A stretch of 52,728 nt of DNA, taken from Candidatus Reconcilbacillus cellulovorans (GTDB taxonomy: Bacteria > Bacillota > Bacilli > Paenibacillales > Reconciliibacillaceae). This document shows positions 7,200-18,007 of the stretch, one piece after another. Where the stretch lies: contig MOXJ01000019.1 in NCBI GenBank assembly GCA_002507565.1, positions 1 through 52,728 on the forward strand, read 5' to 3'. The translations under genes and the position numbers were made by a program. Numbering within the stretch: the first letter of the stretch is position 1; every line of letters starts with the position of its first letter. The notes beneath the pieces were generated by a model. The model was not told the origin of the DNA. It searched no databases and worked only from the letters and a program-made list of their open reading frames with translations.

Positions 7200-8783
7200 T
7201 TAATGTTTAAAGTGGCGAATTCCGGTAAACACCATTGCGATGCCGTGTTCGTCCGCCACGCGGATCGATTCCTCGTCGCGGATCGAGCCGCCCGGCTGGA
7301 CGACCGCGGTGACGCCGGCCTTCGCGGCGAGCTCCATGGTATCGCCCATCGGGAAAAAGGCGTCGGACGCCATCACCGCACCGCGCGCCCGGTCGCCCGC
7401 CTGTTCGATCGCAATGCGGGCGGCGCCGACGCGGTTCATCTGTCCCGCCCCGACGCCGACGGTCATGCCGTCGCGAGCGAGCACGATCGCGTTCGACTTG
7501 ACGTGCTTGACCACGCTCCAGGCGAAACGAAGCGCCTCCCATTCGGCGTCGGTCGGCGCGCGTTTTGTCACGACGCGTAAGTCTGCGTCGCGCCACGCCC
7601 CGGAATCGCGGTCCTGAACGAGCAGCCCGCCGTCGACCGATACAAACGCATAATCCGGAACGACGGGTGCACCTCCCGCCCGGCCGCCGGGCGTCCGATC
7701 CGCAAGTGCGAACGCTTCAGCACCGAGGCGGAGCAAGCGAAGGTTTTTCTTTTTCGTGAGGATGTCGAGCGCTTCCGGCTCAAACTCGGGCGCCAGCACG
7801 ACTTCGAGAAACAGTTCCGCCATCATCCGCGCCGTCGCCGCGTCGATCGGCCGGTTCGCCGCGACGATGCCGCCGAAAATCGAAACCGGGTCGGCGTCGC
7901 GCGCCTTGCGGAACGCTTCGGCTACGGTCGGACCGACGCCGACGCCGCACGGATTGGCGTGCTTGATTACAGCGACGGCCGGCGCGTCGAACTCCCGCAC
8001 GACCGCCAATGCCGCGTTCGCATCATGGATGTTGTTGTACGAAAGCTCCTTGCCGTGCAGCTGTTCGGCCGCCGTCAGGGTTCCGGCCCGTGCAAGCGGC
8101 AACCGGTAGTACGCCGCGCGTTGGTGCGGATTTTCGCCGTAGCGCAAATCGCACATTTTCTCGAACGTCAGCGTCAGCCGCTCGGGGAACGTTTCGCCCG
8201 CACGCTCCGTCAAATACGCCGCGATCATCGCGTCGTAGGCGGCCGTATGGCGGAACGCCTTGGCTGCAAGGCGCCGGCGCGTCTCCGGCGTCGTATCGCC
8301 GTGCGAGGCGATTTCCTCCAGAACCGAACCGTAATCGGCGGCGTCGACGACAACGGTCACGAACGCGTGGTTTTTCGCCGCCGAGCGGATCATCGCCGGG
8401 CCGCCGATGTCGATGTTCTCGACCGCATCCGCGAACGTCGCCGCCGGATCGGCGATCGTCTGCGCGAACGGATACAGGTTGATCGCCACCAGATCAAAAA
8501 ACGACAGCCCGAGCCGCCGCATCTGGTCGAGATGCTCCGCGTTGTCGCGCACCGCGAGCAGCCCCGCGTGGACGGCCGGGTGCAGCGTCTTGACGCGGCC
8601 GTCGAGAATTTCCGGAAAACCCGTCACGTCGGAGATGCCGACGACGGAGACGCCGTGTTGTTCCAGTAGCTTTTTCGTCCCGCCGGTCGAAACGATTTCG
8701 ATGCCGGCTTCCGCCAATCCTTTCGCGAAGTCGACGACGCCGGTCTTGTCCGATACGCTGATCAATGCGCGCGCAATCGCCAA
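7200..8783 (-). CDS. purH: Bifunctional AICAR formyltransferase / IMP cyclohydrolase
   Basis: Last two steps to IMP. Residues 1-150 form the MGS-like cyclohydrolase domain (RALISVSDKTGVVDFA at the N-terminus, KTLHPAVHAGLLA); the remainder is the formyltransferase with LRYGENPHQ, KHANPCGVG and the C-terminal GGSIRDEESI and TGIRHFKH. I chose the TTG at 8783 because the family starts with this segment and GAAAGGAC lies upstream; the frame stays open far upstream into purN antisense, but that has no PurH homology. 527 residues, slightly longer than the usual 510-515 owing to a Gly/Arg-rich loop (RTPGGRAGG) in the C-terminal half. A 200-bp spacer with a hairpin separates it from purN. Confidence 0.96.
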   Translation of the reverse strand: MAIARALISVSDKTGVVDFAKGLAEAGIEIVSTGGTKKLLEQHGVSVVGISDVTGFPEILDGRVKTLHPAVHAGLLAVRDNAEHLDQMRRLGLSFFDLVAINLYPFAQTIADPAATFADAVENIDIGGPAMIRSAAKNHAFVTVVVDAADYGSVLEEIASHGDTTPETRRRLAAKAFRHTAAYDAMIAAYLTERAGETFPERLTLTFEKMCDLRYGENPHQRAAYYRLPLARAGTLTAAEQLHGKELSYNNIHDANAALAVVREFDAPAVAVIKHANPCGVGVGPTVAEAFRKARDADPVSIFGGIVAANRPIDAATARMMAELFLEVVLAPEFEPEALDILTKKKNLRLLRLGAEAFALADRTPGGRAGGAPVVPDYAFVSVDGGLLVQDRDSGAWRDADLRVVTKRAPTDAEWEALRFAWSVVKHVKSNAIVLARDGMTVGVGAGQMNRVGAARIAIEQAGDRARGAVMASDAFFPMGDTMELAAKAGVTAVVQPGGSIRDEESIRVADEHGIAMVFTGIRHFKH

Positions 8784-8817
8784 AGTATTTCCCGTCCTTT
8801 CTTCCTCTTCGCCCTCG

Positions 8818-8864
8818 AAAAAAGCGGACCGGCCTTCACGCCGAAAAAACGGCATGTCCGGCGC
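8818..8864 (-). other. Terminator-like stem-loop in the purN-purH spacer
   Basis: On the minus strand CATGCCG and CGGCGTG pair around a T6 loop, with an outer CCGG/CCGG stem, and the structure is followed by TCCGC and a T6 run, about 35 nt before the purH start. This has the form of an internal intrinsic terminator or pause site in an otherwise tightly packed operon. The outer stem is short and interrupted, so function is uncertain. Confidence 0.35.
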
Positions 8865-8983
8865 CGGATTCGCGGCAGCCGACGCCGCACACCGGACCGC
8901 GGCTGTCGATCCGATGCACACGCCGGATTGCGACGGTCGGCCTGCCGCACGCCCGCGGCTTTCGGCCCTTTTATCCGTGTCGC

Positions 8984-9607
8984 TTAGCCATCTTCCGCGC
9001 CCCGGATGCGGACGCGCCGGCCTTCCACCTCGATCCGTCCCTCGCACAGCCAGCGGACGACGCGCGGGTAAAGCCGGTGTTCGGCCGCGTGAATGCGCTC
9101 GGCCAGCGTTTCTTCGGTGTCGCCGTCTTCGACCGGCACCGCTTCCTGTGCGATGATCGGTCCGGTGTCGACGCCGCCGTCGACGAAATGGACCGTGACG
9201 CCCGTCATTTTGACGCCGTAGTCGAGCGCCTGCCGCACCGCGTTCAGCCCCGGAAACGCCGGAAGCAGCGACGGATGGATGTTGACGATCCGGTTCGGAA
9301 ACGCCTCCAGCATCACGGGCGTCAGCAGGCGCATGTAACCGGCGAGCAACACGTAGTCGATCCGCCGATCCCGAAGGGCGGCGACGACGTCGCGCTCGTA
9401 GTCTTCCCGCGACGCGTACGCCTTCGGGCGGAACGCCAGCACCGGCACCCCGAGCGCGCGAGCGCGTTCGACGACTTTCGCCTGCGGCCGGTCGGTGACG
9501 AGCAGCTCGATCGCGCCGCGGAATTCGCCGCGCACCCCGGCTTCGGCCAGCGCCTGGAAATTCGAGCCGCTCCCCGACGCGAACACGGCCAGCCGTACCG
9601 GTTCCAT
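8984..9607 (-). CDS. purN: Phosphoribosylglycinamide formyltransferase (folate-dependent)
   Basis: Third step: formylates GAR with 10-formyl-THF. About 207 residues, normal length. Motifs: FASGSGSNFQAL (phosphate binding, near residue 10), NIHPSLLPAFPG (catalytic Asn/His, near 105) and VHFVDGGVDTGPII (catalytic Asp region, near 137). The ATG at 9607 overlaps the purM stop (TGATG); a GTG one codon earlier (9610) is equally possible. No purT alternative is in the window. Tightly coupled to purM. Confidence 0.96.
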   Translation of the reverse strand: MEPVRLAVFASGSGSNFQALAEAGVRGEFRGAIELLVTDRPQAKVVERARALGVPVLAFRPKAYASREDYERDVVAALRDRRIDYVLLAGYMRLLTPVMLEAFPNRIVNIHPSLLPAFPGLNAVRQALDYGVKMTGVTVHFVDGGVDTGPIIAQEAVPVEDGDTEETLAERIHAAEHRLYPRVVRWLCEGRIEVEGRRVRIRGAEDG

Positions 9608-10650
9608 CACAGCTCCACCCCGACGATCGTCGTCCGCCGCGTTCCCTCAACGACGCGGCCGATCCGGAAAACGCGCTCGCCGTTTTCCGCAAGGCACGCC
9701 GCCGCGGCATCCGCGTCTTCCTCCCGCACGACGACGACCATGCCGACGCCCATGTTGAACGTCGAAAACAGGTCGCGCCCGGACAACCCGCCTTCGCGCG
9801 CGAGCAACTCGAAAATCGGCGGCACCGGCCACGTGCCGTATTCGATCCGCGCCTCCAGGCCGTCGGGCAGCACGCGCGGGATATTTTCGAGAAAACCGCC
9901 GCCGGTGATGTGCGCCATCGCGCGCACGCGGACGCGTTTCATCAGCGCAAGCAGCGGCCGCACGTAAATGCGCGTCGGCGCGAGCAACACGTCCACCAGC
10001 GGCTGCGGGCCGAGCTCGGGTACGGGCGCGTACAGGTCGTATTTTCCGGAATCGATCAGAAGTTTTCTCACCAGCGAAAAACCGTTGCTATGCAGACCGC
10101 TCGACGCAAGCCCGAGCAAGACGTCGCCCGGACGCACGTCCTCGCCCGTAACCAGATTTTTTCGATCGACGACGCCGACGGCAAAACCGGCTAAATCGTA
10201 CTCGCCGTCCGCGTACATGCCCGGCATTTCCGCCGTCTCGCCGCCGATCAGCGCGCAGCCGGCCTCGGCGCAGCCGTCGGCGACGCCCTTGACGATCGCC
10301 TCGACCTTGGCGGGATCGAGCCGGCCGCACGCCAGATAGTCGAGAAAAAACAGCGGCTCGGCGCCCTGCACGACGACGTCGTTGACGCACATCGCGACGG
10401 CGTCGACACCGATCGTGTCGTGGCGGTCGGCCGCGAACGCGATTTTCAACTTCGTGCCGACGCCGTCGGCGCCCGCGACGAGCACCGGATCTTCGTATTT
10501 ATGTTTGTCCAGCCGGAACAAGCCGCCGAACCCGCCGAGATCAGCCAGCACTTCCGGCCGAAACGTCCGCCGCACGTGCGGCCGGATGCGCTCGACGGCC
10601 TCGTTGCCGGCGGCGATGTCGACTCCCGCTTGCTTGTAAGCTTCCGACAC
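9607..10650 (-). CDS. purM: Phosphoribosylformylglycinamidine cyclo-ligase (AIR synthetase)
   Basis: Fifth step: ATP-dependent closure of FGAM to AIR. 347 residues with the family's [20 protein letters not shown]-terminus, [11 protein letters not shown] (ATP site), [11 protein letters not shown] and [16 protein letters not shown] chose the GTG at 10650, which has AAGGCGGG about 8 nt upstream and gives the standard N-terminus; the open frame upstream is not PurM-like. Overlaps purN; 123 nt from purF. Confidence 0.96.
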   Translation of the reverse strand: MSEAYKQAGVDIAAGNEAVERIRPHVRRTFRPEVLADLGGFGGLFRLDKHKYEDPVLVAGADGVGTKLKIAFAADRHDTIGVDAVAMCVNDVVVQGAEPLFFLDYLACGRLDPAKVEAIVKGVADGCAEAGCALIGGETAEMPGMYADGEYDLAGFAVGVVDRKNLVTGEDVRPGDVLLGLASSGLHSNGFSLVRKLLIDSGKYDLYAPVPELGPQPLVDVLLAPTRIYVRPLLALMKRVRVRAMAHITGGGFLENIPRVLPDGLEARIEYGTWPVPPIFELLAREGGLSGRDLFSTFNMGVGMVVVVREEDADAAAACLAENGERVFRIGRVVEGTRRTTIVGVEL

Positions 10651-10773
10651 GTTCGTTCCCGCCTTTTCCGCATGTTCCTCTGTTCGTCCGCCGCGTCGCC
10701 GGGCGGTCGGGGCGCATGCCCGTGCCCGCCGCATCACCGTCGGTTTCGCTTTTCGCTCTTTTCGGACCGCCGG

Positions 10774-12333
10774 CTATCCCTGTCGCCCGTCCGCCGCGCC
10801 GCCCGAACAGCCGCCCGCGCAGCCGACTGCGCGCCGCTTTTCCCCGTCTTCGTCGTCGAGCGGCACCGGCGTCGGGTACATCCGGTCGAAACAAGCGGTG
10901 CAGCGTCCGAAATTCAGCCCGCCTTCCGGCCGGCCGATCGCGGCCAGAAGCCCTTCCTTGCTCAGAAAATAGAGCGAGTCCGCGCCGATCGCCCGTCGGA
11001 TTTCTTCCACGGTGTTCGAGGACGCGATCAATTCTTCCCGCGTCGGCGTGTCGATGCCGTAAAAGCACGGGTTCATGTACGGCGGCGACGCGATGCGGAC
11101 GTGCACTTCCCGCGCTCCCGCGTCGCGCAGCAGTCGGACGATGCGTCGCGACGTCGTGCCGCGCACGATCGAGTCGTCGACCATGACGACGCGCTTGCCT
11201 TCGACGACTTTGCGGACGGCGGACAGTTTCATTTTCACGCCCTGTTCGCGCAGCTCCTGACTCGGCTGGATGAACGTCCGGCCGGAGTAGCGGTTTTTGA
11301 TCAGGCCGAGCTCGTACGGGATGCCCGTCTGTTCCGCGTAGCCGATCGCCGCCGAAATGCTCGAGTCCGGCACGCCGGTGACGACGTCGGCGTCGACGAA
11401 CGCTTCCTTCGCCAGCTCCTTGCCCATCCGTTTGCGTACCGCATGCAGGTTGACTCCGTCTAAATCGCTGTCCGGCCGTGAAAAGTAAATAAATTCCATC
11501 GCACACAGCGCCCTCCGCTCGGCCGGCGCGAACCGGTCGGCGCGCAGGCCGGCTTCGTCGAGCACGAGCAGTTCGCCCGGCATCACTTCGCGCACCGGCG
11601 AGGCCCCGACGGCTTCCAGCGCGCACGTCTCCGACGCGAACAGGACGGCTCCGCCGGCGTTGCCCATCACGAGCGGCCGCAGGCCGTTCGGGTCGACGGC
11701 GGCGAACAGTTTGTGTTCGGTCATGATGAGGAACGCGAAGCCGCCGACGACGGTACACAGCGCCTCTTTGACCGCGGAGACGAGGTCGGGCTGTTTCGAC
11801 GTCGCGATCAGGTGCAGCACCGTCTCGGTGTCGCTCGTCGTCTTGAACACCGCGCCTTCGGCCTCCAGCCGGCGGCGCACGTCCGGCGCGTTGACCAGGT
11901 TGCCGTTCGTGCAGACGGCCAGCGTCCCCCACCGCGACGCCATGACGAGCGGCTGAGCGTTGGCCAGCACACTCGCGCCCGCGGTCGAATAGCGGACGTG
12001 GCCGATCGCCGCGTCTCCCTTAAGCGCCGCCAGCCGCTCGCGGTCGAACACTTCGCGGACGAGCCCCATGCCGCGGTGACAATAGAGATTCGTCCCGTCG
12101 CGCGAGCAGATGCCCGCGCTTTCCTCGCCGCGGTGCTGAAGCGCGTGAAGCCCGTAATAGCAGAGCGTCGCCGCGTCGGGATGTCCGTAGACGCCGAACA
12201 CGCCGCATTCCTCGCGCAGCCGGTCGAACGGCCCTTCCTTGCCTGAACCCGCGTTGTAGACGCCGTCCGTCCAAAGCCCGCGCAACATCCGCAATTCGTC
12301 GCCGTTTCCGCTTCGTCCGCTTCGGATGTCCAC
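10774..12333 (-). CDS. purF: Amidophosphoribosyltransferase (glutamine PRPP amidotransferase)
   Basis: Committing first step: makes phosphoribosylamine from PRPP and glutamine. The precursor has a 42-residue propeptide before the catalytic Cys of ECGVFGVYG, longer than the roughly 11 residues in B. subtilis PurF. The PRPP-binding loop VVMVDDSIVRGTTSRRI is present. The four cysteines that hold the [4Fe-4S] cluster in the Bacillus enzyme are all present (SETCALEA, MNPCFYG and GRCTACFD), so it is the oxygen-labile, propeptide-processed type. GTG start at 12333 with GGGGAG. The C-terminus ends in a Cys/Gly-rich tail (GCAGGCSGGAADGRQG) not expected in the family. Confidence 0.96.
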   Translation of the reverse strand: MDIRSGRSGNGDELRMLRGLWTDGVYNAGSGKEGPFDRLREECGVFGVYGHPDAATLCYYGLHALQHRGEESAGICSRDGTNLYCHRGMGLVREVFDRERLAALKGDAAIGHVRYSTAGASVLANAQPLVMASRWGTLAVCTNGNLVNAPDVRRRLEAEGAVFKTTSDTETVLHLIATSKQPDLVSAVKEALCTVVGGFAFLIMTEHKLFAAVDPNGLRPLVMGNAGGAVLFASETCALEAVGASPVREVMPGELLVLDEAGLRADRFAPAERRALCAMEFIYFSRPDSDLDGVNLHAVRKRMGKELAKEAFVDADVVTGVPDSSISAAIGYAEQTGIPYELGLIKNRYSGRTFIQPSQELREQGVKMKLSAVRKVVEGKRVVMVDDSIVRGTTSRRIVRLLRDAGAREVHVRIASPPYMNPCFYGIDTPTREELIASSNTVEEIRRAIGADSLYFLSKEGLLAAIGRPEGGLNFGRCTACFDRMYPTPVPLDDEDGEKRRAVGCAGGCSGGAADGRQG

Positions 12334-12379
12334 CGCCCGCTCCCCTTTCGTCGTTCGTACCGCGCCCAGCCGTCGGCGT

Positions 12380-14707
12380 TCACGCGCCGCCTTCCATCCG
12401 CTCCGGAATCGCGCCGCGCCAGATGCGCTCCAGCCGTTCGACCGGCGCGTCGACGACCGTCCGGCCGTTCACCACAACGCGCAGCGATTGCCCGCCGACG
12501 ACGCCGATGCGCGCGCACGGTACCCCCGCTTCCACCATGCGCGCGGCGAACCGGTCCGCGCGGTCGGGCGAAACGCCGACGACGACGCGCGACTGGCTTT
12601 CGCTGAACAGCGCGATGTCGGCGCGCAAATTCGTCGTCCACTCGATCGAAGCGCCGATACCGCCGGTGATGCAGCATTCGGCCAGCGCGACCGCAAGCCC
12701 GCCTTCGGACAGATCGTGCGCCGACGCGACGAGTCTCTCGCGGATGGCGGCGAGCAGCGCGTCGTGCAACTTCTTTTCCGCCGCAAGGTCGATCGACGGC
12801 GGCCGGCCTTCGACGACGCCGTGGACGACTTTCTGAAATTCGCTGCCGCCGAGTTCCGCCTTCGTCTCGCCGAGCAGGAAGACGACGTCGCCTTCCCGCT
12901 TGAACGCCTGGGTCGTGATATGGTCCAGGTCGGCGACAAGCCCGACCATGCCGATGACCGGCGTCGGGTAGATCGCCCCCGCCGGGCTTTCGTTGTAGAG
13001 CGAAACGTTGCCGCTGACGACCGGCGTGCCGAGCGCGCGGCACGCCTCGGCGATGCCGTCGACCGCCTTTTCCAGCTGCCAGAACTGCTCCGGCTTTTCC
13101 GGGCTGCCGAAATTGAGATTGTCCGTCACCGCCAGCGGTTCGCCGCCGGAACAGACGATGTTGCGCGCCGCCTCGGCGACGGCGATTTTACCGCCGGTTT
13201 CCGGATCGAGGTAGACGTAGCGGCCGTTGCCGTCCGTCGCGAGCGCCAGCGCCTTGCGCGTGCCCTCGATGCCGACGACGGCGGCGTCCGAGCCCGGCGG
13301 CACGAACGTGTTCGTGCCGATCATATGGTCGTATTGTCGATACACCCATTCCTTGCTGGCGACGGTCGGCGACGCGAGCACGCGCTCCAGCGCGCCCTGC
13401 ACGTCCGTCGTTTCCGGATAGCGCGTCGTGTCGACCGAGGCGAACGCTTCATAGTACGCCGGCGTTTTCGACGGCTTATGATAGACCGGACAACCGTCGA
13501 CCAGCCCTTTGACGGGAATGTCGGCCGCGATTTCGCCTCGGTGGAAAAGTCGAAGCCGCCCGTCGCCCGTCACGCGCCCGATCGTCTCGCACGGCACGCC
13601 CCAGCGGCGGAAAATCGCTTTCGCCTTTTCCTCGTCTTCCGGACGGACGACGAACAGCATCCGCTCCTGCGATTCGGACAGCATCATTTCGTAAGGCGTC
13701 ATGTCCGGCTCGCGCTGCGGCACGCGGTCGAGGTCGAGCTCGATGCCGACGCCGCCCTTGCTCGCCATTTCCGAACTCGAACACGTCAGCCCGGCCGCGC
13801 CCATGTCTTGGATGCCGACGACGATGCCGCTTTCGATCAGCTCGAGGCACGCTTCCATCACCAGTTTCTCCATGAACGGGTCGCCGACCTGCACGGACGG
13901 CCGTTTCTCCTCCGATGCCTCGGTCAGCTCCTCGGAAGCGAACGTCGCGCCGTGAATGCCGTCGCGGCCGGTCGCCGGACCGACGTACATCACGAGATTG
14001 CCGACGCCGGAGGCGACGCCGCGCTGGACGCGGTCGTGGCGGACGATGCCGACGCACATCGCGTTGACGAGCGGGTTGCCTTCGTAGCATTCTTCGAATG
14101 CGACTTCGCCGCCGACTGTTGGGATGCCGACGCAGTTGCCGTAGTCGCCGATGCCGGCGACGACGCGCTCGAACAGATAACGGACGCGGTCGCTCGAGAG
14201 CGGGCCGAACCGCAGCGAGTTGAGCAGCGCTACCGGCCGCGCCCCCATCGAGAAAATGTCGCGGATGATGCCGCCGACGCCCGTCGCCGCCCCCTGGTAC
14301 GGCTCGACGGCGGACGGGTGGTTGTGGCTTTCGATCTTGAACACGACGCCGAGACCGTCGCCGATGTCGACGATGCCGGCGCCCTCGCCGGGACCGACGA
14401 GCACGCGCGGACCGGTCGTCGGAAATTTGCGCAGCACCGGTTTGGAGTTTTTGTAAGAACAGTGCTCCGACCACATGACGCTATAGACGCCGACTTCGCA
14501 GTAATTCGGCCTGCGGCCGAGCTGTCCGCAGATCAGGGCGTACTCGTCGTCGGAGAGCCCCATCTGCCGGTACAGGCGTCGTTCGGCGATCTCGTCCGGC
14601 GTCGGTTCCGGGGGGCGCGCCCGCACATCGCCGCCGGCGCCGCCGGAACAGCCCGTCGCCATCCCGCCGCCTTCCGTTTTCCGTTCATCCGACAACCGCC
14701 GCGCCAT
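12380..14707 (-). CDS. purL: Phosphoribosylformylglycinamidine synthase, large subunit
   Basis: ATP-dependent amidation of FGAR to FGAM, as the synthetase subunit of the PurSQL complex. It follows the B. subtilis small-type PurL closely: [68 protein letters not shown]-like [14 protein letters not shown] and [10 protein letters not shown] chose the ATG at 14707 (GGAGGGAG upstream), which overlaps purQ by 23 nt; another ATG at 14662 with GGAAGG is possible and would remove a Gly-rich N-terminal extension not usual in PurL. The extension contains GCSGGAGG, similar to the PurF tail. Confidence 0.95.
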   Translation of the reverse strand: MARRLSDERKTEGGGMATGCSGGAGGDVRARPPEPTPDEIAERRLYRQMGLSDDEYALICGQLGRRPNYCEVGVYSVMWSEHCSYKNSKPVLRKFPTTGPRVLVGPGEGAGIVDIGDGLGVVFKIESHNHPSAVEPYQGAATGVGGIIRDIFSMGARPVALLNSLRFGPLSSDRVRYLFERVVAGIGDYGNCVGIPTVGGEVAFEECYEGNPLVNAMCVGIVRHDRVQRGVASGVGNLVMYVGPATGRDGIHGATFASEELTEASEEKRPSVQVGDPFMEKLVMEACLELIESGIVVGIQDMGAAGLTCSSSEMASKGGVGIELDLDRVPQREPDMTPYEMMLSESQERMLFVVRPEDEEKAKAIFRRWGVPCETIGRVTGDGRLRLFHRGEIAADIPVKGLVDGCPVYHKPSKTPAYYEAFASVDTTRYPETTDVQGALERVLASPTVASKEWVYRQYDHMIGTNTFVPPGSDAAVVGIEGTRKALALATDGNGRYVYLDPETGGKIAVAEAARNIVCSGGEPLAVTDNLNFGSPEKPEQFWQLEKAVDGIAEACRALGTPVVSGNVSLYNESPAGAIYPTPVIGMVGLVADLDHITTQAFKREGDVVFLLGETKAELGGSEFQKVVHGVVEGRPPSIDLAAEKKLHDALLAAIRERLVASAHDLSEGGLAVALAECCITGGIGASIEWTTNLRADIALFSESQSRVVVGVSPDRADRFAARMVEAGVPCARIGVVGGQSLRVVVNGRTVVDAPVERLERIWRGAIPERMEGGA

Positions 14708-15377
14708 GGCGCTCCCTCCACGCACAGAGAATCGACTCGAACAGCGCCGCGCCGTCCGCCGAACCGAGCAGCGGATGCGTCGCGCGCTCCGGATGGGGCA
14801 TCATGCCGAGCACGTTGCCGCGCTCGTTCACGATGCCGGCGATCGCGTCGAGCGACCCGTTCGGGTTTTCGCCCTCGTAGCGGAACACGATCCGGTCTTC
14901 CCGCTTAAGCCGCTCCAGCGTCGCCTCGTCGCAAAAATAGTTGCCGATGCCGTGGTTGATCGGGATGCGGATGACCTGGCCTTCCGCGTACCGGTTCGTA
15001 AACGGCGTCCGGTTGTTCTCGACGCGCAGCCGCACGGTTTCGCAGCGGAATTTGAGCGACCGGTTGCGAAGCATCGCGCCAGGAAGAAGACCCGTTTCCA
15101 GTAAAATCTGAAAACCATTGCAAATGCCGAGTACGAATTTGCCCGCCTCGGCCGCGCGGACGACCGCTCCCATCACGGGCGCAAAACGCGCGATCGCCCC
15201 GGCGCGCAAATAGTCGCCGTACGAAAAGCCGCCGGGCAAAATGATCAGGTCGTATGCCGACAAATCGGTCTCCGTGTGCCACACCGTCTCGACCCGGCCG
15301 CCGACGACCGATCGTACCGCCTTAACGCAGTCGATCTCGCAGTTCGAGCCGGGAAACACGAGCACCGCCGTGTTCAT
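14685..15377 (-). CDS. purQ: Phosphoribosylformylglycinamidine synthase, glutaminase subunit
   Basis: Class I glutamine amidotransferase that supplies ammonia to PurL. 230 residues: N-terminal [13 protein letters not shown], nucleophile Cys in [12 protein letters not shown] (near residue 86), INHGIGNYF, and the His/Glu of [11 protein letters not shown] near the C-terminus. ATG 15377 with GGAGGCG at proper spacing; the longer upstream frame belongs to purS antisense/out-of-frame sequence. Overlaps purL, 74 nt after purS. Confidence 0.97.
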   Translation of the reverse strand: MNTAVLVFPGSNCEIDCVKAVRSVVGGRVETVWHTETDLSAYDLIILPGGFSYGDYLRAGAIARFAPVMGAVVRAAEAGKFVLGICNGFQILLETGLLPGAMLRNRSLKFRCETVRLRVENNRTPFTNRYAEGQVIRIPINHGIGNYFCDEATLERLKREDRIVFRYEGENPNGSLDAIAGIVNERGNVLGMMPHPERATHPLLGSADGAALFESILCAWRERHGAAVVG

Positions 15378-15451
15378 CCGCGTCGCCTCCGTTTTCTCCC
15401 GTCCGCCGCCTTCGCCGCCGGTCGACACCGCTTTCCGGCGACGGTCGGCGC

Positions 15452-15694
15452 CTATTTCAGCTCGAACCGGTAATCCTCGATCACCGTGTTCGCCAGCAGC
15501 TTTTCGCACATTTGCCGCACGCGCTCTTCGGCGGCAGCGCGATCGTCGGTTTCGAGCGTCAGCTCCATAAACTTGCCGACGCGCACCTCCCCGACTTCCG
15601 AAAAACCGAGCGATCTGAGCGCGTCCTTGACCGCCTTGCCCTGCACGTCCAGCACGTTCCGCTTGATCGTCACGTACACGTTCGCCGTTACCAT
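15452..15694 (-). CDS. purS: Phosphoribosylformylglycinamidine synthase subunit PurS
   Basis: 80-residue structural subunit that bridges PurQ and PurL and allows ammonia transfer. Typical sequence [20 protein letters not shown] and [15 protein letters not shown], with conserved C-terminal [13 protein letters not shown]. Its presence shows the three-protein Firmicute-type FGAM synthase. Lies between purC and purQ as in Bacillus. Confidence 0.96.
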   Translation of the reverse strand: MVTANVYVTIKRNVLDVQGKAVKDALRSLGFSEVGEVRVGKFMELTLETDDRAAAEERVRQMCEKLLANTVIEDYRFELK

Positions 15695-15749
15695 CGCCTC
15701 GTTCGGCCTCCCGCATCCCGTCGTGATCTGATCCGAAATCCAAACCGCC

Positions 15750-16688
15750 TTACCCCGGCAACTCCTCGCCCGTCAGCCTGCGGTAAATCTCGCGATACCG
15801 CCGGGCCGTCTCCTCGACGACGCGGTCCGGCAACGGATCCGGCTCGCTCGTCCGGTCCCACCCGGAGCGCGCCAGATACGTCCGCACCGGCTCCTTGTCC
15901 ATGCTGTCGATGTCGGCATCAAGCGCATAACGCTCGACCGCCCAGAACCGCGACGAATCCGGCGTCAGCGCCTCGTCGATCAGCGTCAGCCGCCCGTCGA
16001 TCCGGCCGAACTCGAACTTCGTGTCGGCCAGCAAAATGCCGCGCCGCTCGCAAAAATCCCGCGCGAATCCGTACAGCTTGAGCGACGTCTCGCGCAGCGC
16101 TTCCGCCGTCTCGGCGCCGACCAGCTCGCAGATCCGCGCAAACGGCGCATCTTCGTCGTGGCCGACGTCGTTTTTGATCGCCGGCGTGAACAGCGGCTCC
16201 GGCAGCCGCTCGTTGCGCCGCAGGCCCGGCGGCAGCGGAATGCCGCACACCGCGCCGGTCGCCTCGTATTGCCGCCAGCCGCCGCCGGTCAGGTAGCCGC
16301 GGACGACGCACTCGACGGCGATCCGCTCCGCCTTTTTCACGACCATCATGCGGTCGCGCAACAGCGGTTTGTCGCGTTCGTCGACGATACCGGGCGGCAG
16401 GAGTTCGACGTCGGCGTGCACCATGTGGTTCGGCACAAGATCGGCCGTCCGCTCGAACCAAAACCGGCTGAGCAGGTTGAGCACGACGCCCTTGCCCGGA
16501 ACGGCCGGCTTCAGCACGAAATCGAACGCGGAAATCCGGTCGGTCACAACGATCAGCCAATGTCGCCCGAGGTCGTAAAGCTCCCGCACCTTGCCGCGAT
16601 GGGCCAGCGGCGCGCGGACGATCCCCTCCGCCGTCGCCAGCGCTTCTCCGGGCGATCCTGTGCCGGCCGCACGCCGTTCCATACTCAT
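15750..16688 (-). CDS. purC: SAICAR synthetase (long form)
   Basis: Joins aspartate to CAIR. 312 residues with [58 protein letters not shown] and [13 protein letters not shown]. This is the roughly 300-residue form resembling yeast/plant enzymes, not the 240-residue B. subtilis PurC; the long form with the order purE-K-B-C is, to my knowledge, usual in Paenibacillaceae. ATG 16688 overlaps the purB stop (ATGA), with GGAGG in the purB end as its ribosome site. Confidence 0.96.
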   Translation of the reverse strand: MSMERRAAGTGSPGEALATAEGIVRAPLAHRGKVRELYDLGRHWLIVVTDRISAFDFVLKPAVPGKGVVLNLLSRFWFERTADLVPNHMVHADVELLPPGIVDERDKPLLRDRMMVVKKAERIAVECVVRGYLTGGGWRQYEATGAVCGIPLPPGLRRNERLPEPLFTPAIKNDVGHDEDAPFARICELVGAETAEALRETSLKLYGFARDFCERRGILLADTKFEFGRIDGRLTLIDEALTPDSSRFWAVERYALDADIDSMDKEPVRTYLARSGWDRTSEPDPLPDRVVEETARRYREIYRRLTGEELPG

Positions 16689-18007
16689 TCACCCTCCGGC
16701 CGGCGATCCGGTTCAAGCAGCCCGAGCCGCCGGAAAATCGTATCGACGTGTTTCAAATGCCACGCGGGGTCAAACGCATCCGCGACGTCGTCCGGCGCAA
16801 GATGCGCGCGGACGGTCGGATCGTTTTCGACGAGTTCGCGGAAACTGCGCTCTTCCTCCCACGCGCGCATCGCCAACGGCTGGACGGTGTCGTATGCCTG
16901 CTCACGGCTTAAGCCGCGGTCGATCAGTTTCGTCATGACGCGGCCGGAAAACGGCAGGTCGAACGTCCGCCGCATGTTGCGCTTCATGTTTTCCGGGTAA
17001 ACGTTCAGATGTTCGACGATGTCGGCGAACCGGTGCAACATATAGTCGAGCGCGATCGTCGCGTCGGGCAAAATGATCCGCTCCGCCGACGAATGGGAAA
17101 TGTCGCGTTCGTGCCAAAGCGCGACGTTTTCGTAAGCCGTGACCATATAACCGCGCAGCACGCGCGAAAGACCCGACATGTTTTCGCAACCGACGGGATT
17201 GCGCTTGTGCGGCATCGCCGACGAGCCCTTCTGCCCTTCGGCGAACGGCTCCTCGACTTCGCGCACCTCGCTTTTCTGCAGCGCGCGGATTTCGGTCGCG
17301 AACTTGTCGATCGACGTCGCGACGAGCGCGAGCACGGCGACGTAATGGGCGTGCCGGTCGCGCTGCAGCGTCTGCGTCGATATCGGCGCCGGGCGGATGC
17401 CGAGCTTTTCGCAGACGTACTGTTCGACGAACGGGTCGATGTTGGCGTACGTGCCGACGGCGCCGGAGATTTTGCCGAATTCGACGCCGCGCGCCGCCTC
17501 CCGGAACCGTTCGAGGTTGCGCTTCATTTCTTCGTGCCAGAGCGCCAGTTTCAGCCCGAACGTCGTCGGCTCCGCGTGGACGCCGTGCGTGCGGCCCATC
17601 ATGACGGTGTCTTTGTATCGCACCGCCTGCCGGCGCAACACGTCGATCAGCCGCAAAATCCCCTGTTCGAGCAGGGCGTTGGCCTGTTTCAGCAGGCTGC
17701 CGAGCGCGGTGTCGACGACGTCGGTCGACGTCAGGCCGTAATGGATCCAGCGGCGCTCCGGCCCGAGCGATTCGGACACGGCGCGCGTGAAGGCGATGAC
17801 GTCGTGGCGCGTCTGTTTTTCGATCTCGTAAATGCGTTCGACGTCGAACCGGGCGTTGCGCCGGATCGCCTCGACGTCCTCGCGCGGAACGACGCCGAGT
17901 TCGGCCCACGCCTCGCAGACGAGAATCTCGACCTCGAGCCAAGTGCGGAATTTGTTTTCTTCCGTCCAGATGCGGCCCATCTCCGGCCGGGTATAGCGCG
18001 AGATCAT
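16685..18007 (-). CDS. purB: Adenylosuccinate lyase
   Basis: Cleaves SAICAR to AICAR and adenylosuccinate to AMP, so it serves both the IMP and AMP branches. 440 residues, normal length; starts [20 protein letters not shown], has [27 protein letters not shown] (general acid His) and the signature loop [11 protein letters not shown]. The ATG overlaps the purK stop (ATGA) with AAGGGGGG upstream. Strong match; nothing odd. Confidence 0.97.
   Translation of the reverse strand: MISRYTRPEMGRIWTEENKFRTWLEVEILVCEAWAELGVVPREDVEAIRRNARFDVERIYEIEKQTRHDVIAFTRAVSESLGPERRWIHYGLTSTDVVDTALGSLLKQANALLEQGILRLIDVLRRQAVRYKDTVMMGRTHGVHAEPTTFGLKLALWHEEMKRNLERFREAARGVEFGKISGAVGTYANIDPFVEQYVCEKLGIRPAPISTQTLQRDRHAHYVAVLALVATSIDKFATEIRALQKSEVREVEEPFAEGQKGSSAMPHKRNPVGCENMSGLSRVLRGYMVTAYENVALWHERDISHSSAERIILPDATIALDYMLHRFADIVEHLNVYPENMKRNMRRTFDLPFSGRVMTKLIDRGLSREQAYDTVQPLAMRAWEEERSFRELVENDPTVRAHLAPDDVADAFDPAWHLKHVDTIFRRLGLLEPDRRPEGE

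Noticed and set aside
8784-9710. Extension of purH by some 300 residues upstream
   Set aside because: The extra part runs antisense/out of frame through purN and has no PurH similarity; the TTG at 8783 gives the standard N-terminus.
12326-14908. Very long plus-strand open frame opposite purL and purF
   Set aside because: GC-rich DNA gives long antisense frames; its translation is Arg/Ala/Asp-rich without motifs, while the minus strand encodes an unmistakable PurL.
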